In this document: one piece after another, positions 1-7,878 of the stretch
Layout of the letters: every line of letters begins with the position of its first letter
How positions within the stretch are numbered: the stretch's first letter is position 1
Translations under genes and position numbers: made by a program
Assembly (NCBI RefSeq): GCF_014518315.1
Contig: NZ_JACVEL010000016.1
Span: forward strand, 1-44,270
DNA from: Taishania pollutisoli
GTDB lineage: Bacteria; Bacteroidota; Bacteroidia; Flavobacteriales_D; Crocinitomicaceae
DNA length: 44,270 nt
Reading direction: 5' to 3'
Notes under the pieces: generated by a model
The model's input: only the letters and a program-made list of their open reading frames with translations
Told to the model about the DNA's origin: nothing
Database searches by the model: none

Positions 1-893
1 GAACGGGTCGATTCTTTGCATTGGATCCATTGGCTCCGAAGTATCCGTATTATTCACCATATCAGTTTTCAGGGAATCAGGTGATTCATATGATTGAACT
101 TGAGGGATTAGAAGAGGCTACGAGCTTAGCTACTGGTGGACAAATTAATATGGGGACTCAGAGCGAACTTGACGCAGCTAAAAAGAATAAAGATGTTGAG
201 AAATGGACTGACTTATTGAAATTTGAACCTCTTGAGTGGGTTCACGAAGCCGCTGATGACCGAATATTTGGTTATTACCCTCAACCATTTAATGAAGCAT
301 ATGGAGATAAAACAAACGTAGACTATTATTCGGTTAATATCAAATCACTACCTGATGGAATGACTCAAAGTGAATTTTATGATTATTTTAGATTAAATTT
401 AAACGATTTTATGAAAGGGGGAGGATCTATGGTTACTCCATATAATAAAACAGAAGAGAAAATGTATAAATCAGATAGTCCTTGTACTTCTGTTATGCAT
501 TTTGATGTTAGTTTAATTGGTGATAATGATTTCATCCATGCAGAAGAGATGTCAGTAGTTATGTCAAGATTCCGAACTAGTTATTGGATTTTCTCACCAG
601 TAACCACATTTCATGATTTAGGTCATCCCTTGGCAGGTAATAGACAGTTTGGTTTGACAACAAGTAGTGATGGTGGTTATACACTATACACAAGAGGTGT
701 TGATAGACCTTGGTCAGTTCCAGATATAGCGGCCTCAGGAATGATTTTTTCAGGAGCTGATCAACTATGGAATGCTGTGATGAATAATGTTGTTAATTAT
801 ATTAATGCAAACGGAGGAGAAGCCAGTCTTGGACCTAAAATAAACTTTAGGGTTTCATTTGACTCTGTTGTTATCCCTATAATCACAAAGTAA
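1..893 (+). CDS. Rhs-family polymorphic toxin, C-terminal end (5' truncated by window)
   Basis: The reading frame is open from the window edge (first whole codon at base 3), so this is the last 296 codons of a longer gene. The first ~30 residues match the end of the Rhs repeat-associated core as seen in Bacteroidota: a TGRFFALDPLAPKYP stretch, then YSPYQFSGN and an ELEGLE end. After this border the protein changes to a region of about 260 residues that should be the variable toxin domain. It has no export signal or transmembrane helix. Recognisable islands are GHPLAGNRQFG, YTLYTRGVDR, and a late helix followed by NYINANGG. I do not recognise the domain and assign no activity. The next gene encodes a small membrane protein, the usual place for an immunity gene. 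This stretch looks AT-richer than the secretion operon that follows, as is common for exchanged toxin tails. Confidence 0.8.
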   Translation, partial: TGRFFALDPLAPKYPYYSPYQFSGNQVIHMIELEGLEEATSLATGGQINMGTQSELDAAKKNKDVEKWTDLLKFEPLEWVHEAADDRIFGYYPQPFNEAYGDKTNVDYYSVNIKSLPDGMTQSEFYDYFRLNLNDFMKGGGSMVTPYNKTEEKMYKSDSPCTSVMHFDVSLIGDNDFIHAEEMSVVMSRFRTSYWIFSPVTTFHDLGHPLAGNRQFGLTTSSDGGYTLYTRGVDRPWSVPDIAASGMIFSGADQLWNAVMNNVVNYINANGGEASLGPKINFRVSFDSVVIPIITK

Positions 894-914
894 TCGTAAG
901 GATTAGATAAAATT

Positions 915-1334
915 ATGAAATTAATACAACTCTGTTTAATAGTAACAACAATTGTAATTGTCTTGACATTTTCAATTTTGGCCATTTATTCAGGGAAAAA
1001 CTTTTTCTATGTTGTCATTATTGTTGGTGGAGGGTTATTTCCATTTCTTTTTATTATGTTATACATTTTCAATATAATCATTAATCGATTATTTCTTTTT
1101 CATAAGAGTTTAATTAATCAACTCCTTTTAGGAATAGGTCTTAGTTTAATGACGCTGATACTTTTTTTAATCTTTGATGATGTTGAATTATCTAATCAGT
1201 TTAATATTCGTCTTCTGATTGATAAAATAAGCAAGCTCTATATTGTATATACGATCTTTCCTGTGTTTACAGTATCAGTTAATTTTCTATTTAGAAAGCA
1301 ATTAGGGCTAGGTAGCCAATTTATAAAAAAATGA
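915..1334 (+). CDS. Four-helix membrane protein, candidate immunity protein
   Basis: This 139-residue protein begins 21 bases after the Rhs stop codon on the same strand, so the two are probably co-transcribed. It is almost entirely hydrophobic, with four predicted membrane helices at about residues 4-27, 29-55, 65-87 and 105-128, joined by short polar loops. It has no lipobox and no recognised family motif. A small orphan gene directly behind an Rhs C-terminal toxin region is normally the cognate immunity gene, and a membrane location would suit a toxin that acts on or across the inner membrane. That role is inferred from position only. A purine-rich AAGGA lies about 12 bases before the ATG. 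Base composition is very AT-rich, like the toxin region. Confidence 0.6.
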   Translation: MKLIQLCLIVTTIVIVLTFSILAIYSGKNFFYVVIIVGGGLFPFLFIMLYIFNIIINRLFLFHKSLINQLLLGIGLSLMTLILFLIFDDVELSNQFNIRLLIDKISKLYIVYTIFPVFTVSVNFLFRKQLGLGSQFIKK

Positions 1335-1436
1335 AAGTATAATTTAAGAATAGATCCCTTTGATTTAAGTATATGGGAGAATATTATAAGAAACACCTTT
1401 CCCTCCCCCAAAAATCACAAATCCCAAGATTTGTTT

Positions 1437-1444
1437 TACCTTTG
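1437..1444 (+). promoter_or_regulatory. Bacteroidota -7 box TACCTTTG before the secretion operon
   Basis: TACCTTTG matches the Bacteroidota housekeeping -7 consensus TAnnTTTG. It ends 20 bases before the ATG at 1465, which would give a leader of about 16 bases. I see no good TTTG -33 box at the usual spacing. It is the only clear promoter-like element found ahead of the thirteen-gene run. Confidence 0.55.
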
Positions 1445-1464
1445 TGCCGTAACGTTCTAATCTT

Positions 1465-2463
1465 ATGAAATATCTTATAGGCTTCATTTTACTGGTAAAC
1501 TCTACTTATTCGTTTAATCAAAAAATACTGAAAGACATTCACCTGTATCATTCACTGAAACAAGAGGGGGAGCAATTTCAGTTCAAAGTATTGGACAAAG
1601 ATGCAAAAGGAGTCCGTTTTTATAAGAAAGACCGGTTTTATTACTGGTACAAAGCGCAGCACGTATTAACGACACAAGGAGGTTCATCCGGATTATTGCT
1701 CAACGGAGAATTTGAAGCATTTTATGATTCCAAGCAATTGTCAAAAAAAGGAGGATTCAAAAAAGGATTGAAAGAAGGAGAGTGGTTGTACTGGCGAAAA
1801 GATGGTACACTGATCAAATCCGAAAACTGGAAAAAAGGGAAACTCAACGGATTGGAGCGTCATTACAATGCTAACGGAGAACCCATTCAAACGATTAACT
1901 ACAAATGGTTGTCTTCCCGTCGGGAAAATGCAGATTCCATTATTGTTAAAAAAGCGGGGAAACCTGTTGAGACCATCTATCTGAAGGATTCACTCGGAGA
2001 TGTATATCACTTGGAAAATAAGAAAAACGGTGTGTTGCATGGAACAGTGAAAAACTACGAAAACGGAAAAGTTGTTGAGAAGATCAACTACAAAAACGGA
2101 GAAATCGTTCAAAAGAAAAAAGACATAGAAACAGCGGAAGGAGATACCGTTCCTGCGAAAAAAGGATGGTTTGATTTTCTGAAAAAGAAAGATAAAACAG
2201 ATAAAACAGATAAAACAGATAAAACAGATAAAACAGATAAAACAGATAAAACAGATAAAACAGATAAAACAGATAAAACAGATAAAACAGATAAAACAGA
2301 TAAAACAAAATCTAAGGACAAAAACACAAAAACACAAGAAGTAAAGCCGGCATCGAAAACGAAGACTGAACCGAAAAAGCAAGAAACACCTAAAACGTCC
2401 GGAAAAAAAGAAGAAACGTCCAAAAAGCAGGAATCGAAACCAAAAGAGAAAGCGAAAAAATAG
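1465..2463 (+). CDS. Exported MORN/YwqK-like protein with Lys-rich DKT-repeat tail
   Basis: This 332-residue protein starts with a short hydrophobic segment (about 3-17) that looks like a signal sequence or anchor. Residues ~75-215 carry repeats of the MORN/YwqK type, with patterns such as LNGEFEAFYDSKQLSKKGGF and GLKEGEWLYWRKDGTLI, which fold as beta-hairpin repeats. The last ~100 residues are low-complexity and strongly basic: thirteen exact DKT units are followed by K/T/E-rich sequence. The gene stands five bases before the next one and probably opens the secretion-system operon. The repeat proteins are often called antitoxin-like, but this is a poor guide to function. An envelope or periplasmic part serving the machine encoded downstream is an inference. 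The tail could be a flexible spacer or a polyanion-binding segment. Confidence 0.7.
   Translation: MKYLIGFILLVNSTYSFNQKILKDIHLYHSLKQEGEQFQFKVLDKDAKGVRFYKKDRFYYWYKAQHVLTTQGGSSGLLLNGEFEAFYDSKQLSKKGGFKKGLKEGEWLYWRKDGTLIKSENWKKGKLNGLERHYNANGEPIQTINYKWLSSRRENADSIIVKKAGKPVETIYLKDSLGDVYHLENKKNGVLHGTVKNYENGKVVEKINYKNGEIVQKKKDIETAEGDTVPAKKGWFDFLKKKDKTDKTDKTDKTDKTDKTDKTDKTDKTDKTDKTDKTDKTKSKDKNTKTQEVKPASKTKTEPKKQETPKTSGKKEETSKKQESKPKEKAKK
2191..2307 (+). repeat. Tandem repeat, 13 perfect copies of GATAAAACA
   Basis: Thirteen identical 9-base units run head to tail with no base changes and encode Asp-Lys-Thr each time. Because the unit is a multiple of three, gain or loss of copies changes the length of the protein tail without a frameshift. 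Perfect identity suggests recent expansion or ongoing slippage. Confidence 0.97.
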
Positions 2464-2468
2464 ACGTT

Positions 2469-3698
2469 GTGACCACAAAGCTCTCCTCTTCGGCACTTGG
2501 ATATGCCATCAACTTTATGATGCTGGTGGGATTGGTGTGCAGTGCGGTGTTGTTTGCCAGCAGCGTCAACAAACGAATTGAGGTCAATTATACCACGAAA
2601 GAGCACCTGGTGTTTGACAATATAATGGCGGTCAATTACGGAGCGGAAATTTTAGAAAATAAACAATTTCAGTTGTACCACATCAACGGCGATACTTCCC
2701 GGGTGACCGTTAAAAACTGGGGAGCATTCAGAGTTGTATCGGCGAAAACATTTCACAACAACCATGCTGTACAGAAAACGGCAATGATCGGGTATTCGGG
2801 TTTGTATTCCTACGCGACAATTTACATGCCGGAAAATAAACAGGCGCTGAAAGTGTGTGGAGATACGCGAATCAGTGGAACCTTTATCGGATCCGAACGT
2901 GGTTTGGAACGAGGACACATCGCAGGGAAAAGTTACATACGTGATAAACTGATTGAAGGCGAAACAAAGACCGGTGAAAAATTTTTGCCGGAACTCGATG
3001 AATCAGTCAAAAACATCACCATTGAGTCATTTCTGGCTGAAGCGGATAAAATAGAGTTTCCATTCCAGGATTCCGTTTTCTCGTTTGATAACAGAACAAG
3101 TCTGGTGACCTCGATTGACCCGGTTACCATTTCCAACCGCTTGAAAGGGAACCTTGTAATCCACTCGTTTCATTCGATTGATGTCCGAAAAGATGCACAG
3201 CTGGATAACATCATTCTCATTGCGCCAATTGTGACGTTTGAAGAAGGATTTCGGGGAAAAGTACAGGTCATTGCACATGAGAAAGTAATTCTGGGAGAAG
3301 ATGTAAAACTCACTTATCCGAGTATTGTGGTACTCAATGAAATTCAGGAAAACAAAGATGTATTTTCACGAGGAGTGTACCTGAATAAAGGTGCCATGTT
3401 GGTAGGAGGAATTCTGATGGTGAGTCAGAAACCGAATTTCCGGCGACCGCTGGAGTTGAAAATTGATCGTGCTGTTGTCGGCGGACTGATCTACAATGTT
3501 GGTGAAACGGAAGTACAAGGAAAAGTACATGGATATACGTATACGAATAATTTTTCCGTAAAAATCGGGGGGGGAGAATACAAAAATCACCTGATTGATG
3601 CAGAGATGTCCAGCACAACCTTGCCAAAAGAATTGATACTCCCTCAGTGGATCAAAACGGACGAAAATAAAAAAACAGAAATCATCAGATGGATGTAA
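2469..3698 (+). CDS. Single-helix beta-rich protein of the secretion operon, possible GspK/PilX-like tip analogue
   Basis: This 409-residue protein starts at GTG five bases after the previous stop; the next in-frame ATG is inside the first helix, so GTG is preferred. One hydrophobic helix (about 12-31) is followed by an amphipathic stretch with NYTTKEHLVFDN and an A-rich end, a layout like the N-terminus of PilX/GspK minor pilins. Residues ~120-400 are short alternating beta segments rich in G, V and I with many small turns, suggesting a beta-solenoid. No known family is recognised with confidence. The gene overlaps the first pseudopilin-like gene by 10 bases. In classical T2SS operons GspK lies beside GspI and GspJ, and no other GspK candidate exists here. 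That equation is inference. A run of eight G at 3567-3574 lies near the 3' end. Confidence 0.7.
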   Translation: MTTKLSSSALGYAINFMMLVGLVCSAVLFASSVNKRIEVNYTTKEHLVFDNIMAVNYGAEILENKQFQLYHINGDTSRVTVKNWGAFRVVSAKTFHNNHAVQKTAMIGYSGLYSYATIYMPENKQALKVCGDTRISGTFIGSERGLERGHIAGKSYIRDKLIEGETKTGEKFLPELDESVKNITIESFLAEADKIEFPFQDSVFSFDNRTSLVTSIDPVTISNRLKGNLVIHSFHSIDVRKDAQLDNIILIAPIVTFEEGFRGKVQVIAHEKVILGEDVKLTYPSIVVLNEIQENKDVFSRGVYLNKGAMLVGGILMVSQKPNFRRPLELKIDRAVVGGLIYNVGETEVQGKVHGYTYTNNFSVKIGGGEYKNHLIDAEMSSTTLPKELILPQWIKTDENKKTEIIRWM

Positions 3699-4009
3699 AG
3701 CGGATAAATAGCTCCAGTGTTGCGGAAATTGTGATTGCCCTCGCGATTATTTCCATGTGTTTTACCGTGGCGTCACTGGTGTTTATTCGTGCAACAAACA
3801 GCACCTTGAAATTCCAGCAATTCAAAGACCAGACGCGCGTTCAGTCTTTACTCATGGAGATGATGATGGAACAAGAAGTTGATTTGTCTGCACCAGATTT
3901 TCAGACCCGGGCTGCGGATGTAACCAGTGATAGTATTGTAGCGGTAGAATACGTCGGAAACGATGACCGCATAATTTGGAGACAGGAATGGGTAAAAGAG
4001 AAAAAATAA
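3689..4009 (+). CDS. Minor pseudopilin-like protein (GspI-like)
   Basis: This 106-residue protein has a short basic leader, then SSSVAEIVIALAI, a hydrophobic helix with a glutamate early in it. This is the class III (prepilin) signal layout, with Glu at +5 if cleavage falls inside the serine run. The usual Gly/Ala-Phe at the cleavage point is missing. After the helix comes an amphipathic extension and a very short C-terminal domain ending IIWRQEWV, as in small minor pseudopilins. It starts inside the 3' end of the preceding gene and is followed at once by a second pseudopilin. The GspI label rests on order and size and is tentative; membership in the pilin-like class is more secure. Confidence 0.7.
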   Translation: MDVKRINSSSVAEIVIALAIISMCFTVASLVFIRATNSTLKFQQFKDQTRVQSLLMEMMMEQEVDLSAPDFQTRAADVTSDSIVAVEYVGNDDRIIWRQEWVKEKK

Positions 4010-4500
4010 GCGTGCAGGCGTTTACCATCCTGGAAGTAACGATTGTCGTTGCGATTCTGAGTGTGCTCATCACCATTATTACCGGTGCGCTCAATCGCTT
4101 CAATGAGCAATTGAAAGTAAACACAGATATCCAGGCAGAATTAAATAACTGGATGCTGGTGCGCTCTAATTTCTGGACAGAATACCATCAATCTGATTCT
4201 GTCGGATATGCAGAGGAACAGTTGTTCTTTTATCAGCCGCACCGGACGGTTTGTTATAAATCAGAAGAAGATCGTTTAATGCGTAAGGAAATAAAACCGT
4301 TCAACGGTCAGCGAACAGCAGCAGATGAGTGGATGGAAATGAACGTGGATATTGCTTCCATCCGGGAGGATACAACTGATCGCAAACCCCGGATTATTCT
4401 TACCTTTCCACTGAAAGGAGACGACATGGAACTGACATTCTTTAAGCAGCAGAACAAGGCGGATTATGTGAACCAATACTATGAACAACTGAATGAGTGA
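3988..4500 (+). CDS. Minor pseudopilin-like protein (GspJ-like)
   Basis: The protein opens MGKREKISVQA followed by FTILEVTIVVAILSVLITI. This is a textbook class III signal: basic leader, Ala-Phe cleavage point, Glu at +5 and a hydrophobic assembly helix. I chose the ATG at 3988 (170 residues) because the leader is then of normal length; an in-frame TTG at 3976 would add four residues. It overlaps the preceding gene by 22 bases. The globular part (about residues 45-170) is beta-rich with charged loops and ends in an acidic tail; it has no motif that fixes the subtype. Position after the GspI-like gene and before GspF suggests a GspJ-type minor pseudopilin of the periplasmic tip complex. Confidence 0.75.
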   Translation: MGKREKISVQAFTILEVTIVVAILSVLITIITGALNRFNEQLKVNTDIQAELNNWMLVRSNFWTEYHQSDSVGYAEEQLFFYQPHRTVCYKSEEDRLMRKEIKPFNGQRTAADEWMEMNVDIASIREDTTDRKPRIILTFPLKGDDMELTFFKQQNKADYVNQYYEQLNE

Positions 4501-5578
4501 GGAAAAACAAAGTATATTTCAGCGGGAAATAAAACTCGGGAAAGCATTTTCCGACAAATCGAAAGAGTCATTTTACAATGAACTCGGATCGTTGCTGGAA
4601 AGCGGTATCGATATTCAGCGGTCGCTTAATTTGCTGACCGAAGAGCAGACCAATAAACGGGTAAAAGCCATCCTGACCGAACTGGAAAGCGACCTGGTGA
4701 GCGGGAGTTCGCTTTCCGAATCCATGTCCACCAAAGGGAATCATTTTTCTTCCTACGAATATCAGAGCATCCGGATCGGAGAAGAAACAGGGCGACTTAA
4801 GATTGTATTGCGACAGCTGGCTATTTTCTTTGAAGACAAAGTAAAATTACGCCGCCAGTTGATCGGTGTGTTTACCTATCCGGGGTTTGTCTTGCTGATA
4901 ACAATCGGGGTTTTGTATTTCATGCTTTCGAGTGTGGTTCCTATGTTTGAGGATGTATTCAAGCAATTCGGACAGGAACTTCCGTCACTGACACAAAAAA
5001 TCATTTGGTTGTCCAACTATTTTTCCCTGATCATGCTCTATTTCTTCCTGGCGGTTACAGCAGTGGGGATCTATGTCTATACGCAGCGGAATGAAGAATC
5101 TTACCGGAAATTCAGTTCGGGATTGGCCATGCGCATCCCGGTGTTCGGTCCGTTGATCCGGAAAGTATACCTTGCGCGGATGTGTCAGAGTCTTTCCTTG
5201 CTGTTGGGGGCAAAAACACCATTGGTTACAGCACTGGAACTGATGGAGGAAATGATTGATTTTTATCCCATTGAAGCTGCTGTCCGGTCCATCAAAGAAG
5301 ACATTAAAAAAGGAGGGGCGCTACATGAGGGAATGGCAAAATTTTCTATCTTTGACAAGCGGATGGTATCCCTGGTGAAAATCGCTGAGGAAATTAACCA
5401 GTTAGACACTACTTTTGATCGATTGTCGAAACAGTATCAGGAAGATATCGAATACAGAACAAAATTGATTGGAACAATCGTGGAACCCGCAATTATTGTG
5501 GTGATCGGGTTGATAGTGGGGATTATCATGGTATCAATGTACTTGCCAATGTTTAACTTAAGTAATGTGATTAAATAA
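4493..5578 (+). CDS. gspF: GspF/PilC family inner-membrane platform protein
   Basis: This 361-residue protein has the two-fold T2SSF architecture. The first cytoplasmic repeat (about 20-120) carries ELGSLLESGIDIQRSLNLL and EETGRL. A membrane segment at ~122-150 and a second at ~170-196 follow. The second cytoplasmic repeat (~215-320) has MCQSLSLLLGAKTPLVTALE. A last helix at ~324-352 ends in the typical MVSMYLPMFNL motif. Proteins of this family form the inner-membrane platform that links the ATPase to pilus growth. The start overlaps the upstream pseudopilin by eight bases, and the major pseudopilin gene follows after two bases. Family assignment is very secure. GspF and PilC cannot be told apart from this protein alone. 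Confidence 0.95.
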   Translation: MSEEKQSIFQREIKLGKAFSDKSKESFYNELGSLLESGIDIQRSLNLLTEEQTNKRVKAILTELESDLVSGSSLSESMSTKGNHFSSYEYQSIRIGEETGRLKIVLRQLAIFFEDKVKLRRQLIGVFTYPGFVLLITIGVLYFMLSSVVPMFEDVFKQFGQELPSLTQKIIWLSNYFSLIMLYFFLAVTAVGIYVYTQRNEESYRKFSSGLAMRIPVFGPLIRKVYLARMCQSLSLLLGAKTPLVTALELMEEMIDFYPIEAAVRSIKEDIKKGGALHEGMAKFSIFDKRMVSLVKIAEEINQLDTTFDRLSKQYQEDIEYRTKLIGTIVEPAIIVVIGLIVGIIMVSMYLPMFNLSNVIK

Positions 5579-5580
5579 AA

Positions 5581-6000
5581 ATGTTAGCATATAAAAACAA
5601 GAAAAAAGGGTTTGTAGATGCATTTTCACTTGCGGAAATCCTGATCGTTCTGGCCATCATGGGGATTCTGATCATGTTGGTTGTACCTAACCAGACGGGA
5701 GTTGCCTCACGTACAAAAAGCCTGGAAGCACAGCAGGAATTGAAAATGATTCACAACTTGCAATATGCTTATTTTCTGCAATTTTCAAAATATTCATTAG
5801 ATCTTCAGACCATCAATTACATTCCCCATAAATCAGTCCTTTCCGGAGGAACTGCCAACTACGAAATTTCAATCATTGAAGCGACACCTGCAGGATTCAA
5901 AGCAAAAGCCGAAGCAGTTGTTGATTTTAACGGAGATGGCAAAAAGAACATCTGGGAAATCGACCAGGAAGGAGTTTTAAAAGAGGTACAGCCGGATTGA
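5581..6000 (+). CDS. gspG: Major pseudopilin, GspG-like type IV pilin family
   Basis: This 139-residue protein has the class III signal KKGFVDA-FSLAEILIVLAIMGIL, with Ala-Phe at the cleavage point and Glu at +5, and a VVPN turn after the first membrane part of the helix, as in GspG. The C-terminal region contains DFNGDGKKNIWEID, an Asp/Asn-rich loop of the kind that binds calcium in GspG and in many pilins. Small size and the calcium-type loop point to the main building unit of a pseudopilus. It lies between gspF and the prepilin peptidase gene, which should process it. It could also be the main subunit of a true pilus; the sequence does not decide this. Confidence 0.88.
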   Translation: MLAYKNKKKGFVDAFSLAEILIVLAIMGILIMLVVPNQTGVASRTKSLEAQQELKMIHNLQYAYFLQFSKYSLDLQTINYIPHKSVLSGGTANYEISIIEATPAGFKAKAEAVVDFNGDGKKNIWEIDQEGVLKEVQPD

Positions 6001-6479
6001 TGGAATTGATAGTGCTGATAACTCTTCTGCTGATTATTTTTTATCAGGACGTGCGTTACCGTGCCGTAATGTGGTTTTTATTTCCATTGCTGGCAGGTGC
6101 ATGTATCTGGTATAATTACGAGTCCCTGGAGTGGAAAACAGTCGCGTTTAACGGATTGTTTATTCTGTTTTTGCTTGCCAGTCTGACAGTGTATATCTCA
6201 TTCCGCAAGAAGGAACTGACAGCCATTTGGAAAGGCTTTTTCAGTTGGGGAGATATTTTGTTTATCATCGCTGTTACTCCACTCTTTGAAACCGTTCAGT
6301 ACATCTACTTTTTTACGTTTGGCACCATCCTGACATTAATGATCCATTTACTTTTTGCAAGAGGTGAAGGACGAAAAACAATTCCGTATGCAGGTTACCT
6401 TTCGCTTGTCTCGGTTGCTTATTTAATCTTTACGGAACAGATCAATCACTTTTTTCTTTTTCTGAATGGAAGCAGGTAA
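6000..6479 (+). CDS. Minimal prepilin peptidase-like membrane protein (A24 type)
   Basis: This 159-residue protein has about five to six hydrophobic helices and little else. Two aspartates sit where the aspartic prepilin peptidases have their catalytic pair: YQDVRYRAV near residue 17, and SWGDILFI near residue 83, a variant of the GxGD motif that lacks the first Gly. The N-terminal cytoplasmic domain with the four zinc cysteines found in PilD/GspO is absent, as in the short archaeal and Tad-type enzymes. It probably cuts the leaders of the pseudopilins coded just upstream. I placed the start at the ATG that overlaps the previous stop by one base (TGATG); a TTG lies one codon earlier. The variant GxGD leaves some doubt. 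Confidence 0.75.
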   Translation: MELIVLITLLLIIFYQDVRYRAVMWFLFPLLAGACIWYNYESLEWKTVAFNGLFILFLLASLTVYISFRKKELTAIWKGFFSWGDILFIIAVTPLFETVQYIYFFTFGTILTLMIHLLFARGEGRKTIPYAGYLSLVSVAYLIFTEQINHFFLFLNGSR

Positions 6480-7878
6480 ATTAAATATTGAAATTACAGC
6501 CGAAAATCAGCAATTGATCCGTTCAGATCTTGCCTGGCATTACCGGATTTTACCTGAATCCGTTTCCCCTTCAGAAGTAACATTCTATTGGGATGATTCG
6601 GGAAATCAATTGGTGATTACAGAAGAATTAACGGCACTGTTCGGGAAAAATATCCGCTTGATTCCCGCAGACGGTGACTCCGTAAAACGGGCGTTGGGGA
6701 AGTATTACCGCAATACTTCCGAAAGTGAAACAAAACTTACATTTGATTCCAAGGTTGACTTCGTAGACCGACTGATCCAGGAAGCTAATCACCTGGGGAG
6801 TAGTGATATTCACATCGAAATTTTTGACGACTTCGCACGTGTCAGAATTCGTATTGACGGACACCTGATTCAGCGTTATACGATTGAGAAGAAAGATTAT
6901 CCGGAACTGGTCAACAAGATTAAAATTCGCTCCAACCTTGATATTTCAGAAAAACGACTTCCGCAGGACGGAAGGATTCAATACCAGGATTTTGACATCC
7001 GGGTTTCGATCTTACCCACCTTGTACGGAGAAAAAATTGTGATGCGGATTCTGGGGCACGATGCCTCATCCATTAGCATTGACAAAGTCGGGTTTTCAGC
7101 AGAAGAAAAACGAAATTACCTGGAAGGGGTAAAGAAACCGAATGGAATCATCCTGATCAGCGGACCGACAGGATCCGGAAAAACGACAACGTTGTATGCC
7201 ACGCTGAAATTGCTCAATGACGAACGAAGAAATATTGTTACCGTAGAAGATCCGGTCGAATATACCTTGGAAGGGATCAACCAGGTACAGTTGAAAGAAT
7301 CCATCGGGTTAACATTTTCGAGTGCCTTGCGGTCATTCTTGCGTCAGGACCCGGATGTGATCATGCTGGGAGAGATCCGGGACGGGGAAACAGCCCAGAT
7401 GGCGATTCGTGCAGCATTGACGGGACACCTGGTATTGTCGACCATTCACACCAATTCTGCGTGGGGTACGATTTCTCGCTTGATCGATATGGGCGTACCA
7501 CCCTTCCTGCTGGCCAATACGATCAACACTTCAGTTGCCCAGCGATTGGTACGGAAATTATGCGATTGCAAGGTGGTGGAACCACTCAACAGCCAGGATT
7601 GGATTCACCAACAAACTGAGTTTTCAAGCCCTGCAACACACCACGTAGCGTTTGGATGCGACAACTGTCATTTTACGGGATATAAAGGTAGAATTGCCTT
7701 ATACGAAGTGATTCCGATTGATTCGGTACTTGCACAAAAGATTAAAAACAATGACTACAGCGTCGATGATGTTCTTGCTGAAAGAGGCATTAAGCGACTG
7801 GCGCAGCGCGCTTATGAATTATTTATCAACGGAGAAACTTCTTTGGAAGAAGTCTACCCACTATTAACAGAATTTTAA
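6466..7878 (+). CDS. gspE: GspE/PilB family secretion ATPase
   Basis: This 470-residue hexameric ATPase powers pseudopilus assembly from the cytoplasmic face. The N-terminal domain is ~1-80, followed by the N2 (PAS-like) part with SSDIHIEIFDDFARVRIRIDG. Walker A GPTGSGKTT covers 233-241, the Asp box has TVEDPVEY, Walker B DPDVIMLGEIRD starts at 295, and the His box is TGHLVLSTIHTN. A zinc-type four-cysteine element (CDC ... CDNC) with the GYKGRIALYEV motif follows near the C-terminus, as in GspE and PilB but not PilT. The family's N1 domain is short here. The start overlaps the peptidase gene by 14 bases. No second (retraction) ATPase is in the window. Confidence 0.96.
   Translation: MEAGKLNIEITAENQQLIRSDLAWHYRILPESVSPSEVTFYWDDSGNQLVITEELTALFGKNIRLIPADGDSVKRALGKYYRNTSESETKLTFDSKVDFVDRLIQEANHLGSSDIHIEIFDDFARVRIRIDGHLIQRYTIEKKDYPELVNKIKIRSNLDISEKRLPQDGRIQYQDFDIRVSILPTLYGEKIVMRILGHDASSISIDKVGFSAEEKRNYLEGVKKPNGIILISGPTGSGKTTTLYATLKLLNDERRNIVTVEDPVEYTLEGINQVQLKESIGLTFSSALRSFLRQDPDVIMLGEIRDGETAQMAIRAALTGHLVLSTIHTNSAWGTISRLIDMGVPPFLLANTINTSVAQRLVRKLCDCKVVEPLNSQDWIHQQTEFSSPATHHVAFGCDNCHFTGYKGRIALYEVIPIDSVLAQKIKNNDYSVDDVLAERGIKRLAQRAYELFINGETSLEEVYPLLTEF

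Noticed and set aside
2191..2307. Tandem repeat as a possible CRISPR-like array
   Set aside because: Units are 9 bases with no spacers and lie in frame inside a coding gene.
1990..2606. Three overlapping minus-strand ORFs full of FICF, FYL or LSV repeats
   Set aside because: They are the complement of the DKT tandem repeat, which is open in all frames because the unit has no stop in any of them. The plus frame has a signal sequence, MORN repeats and operon context.
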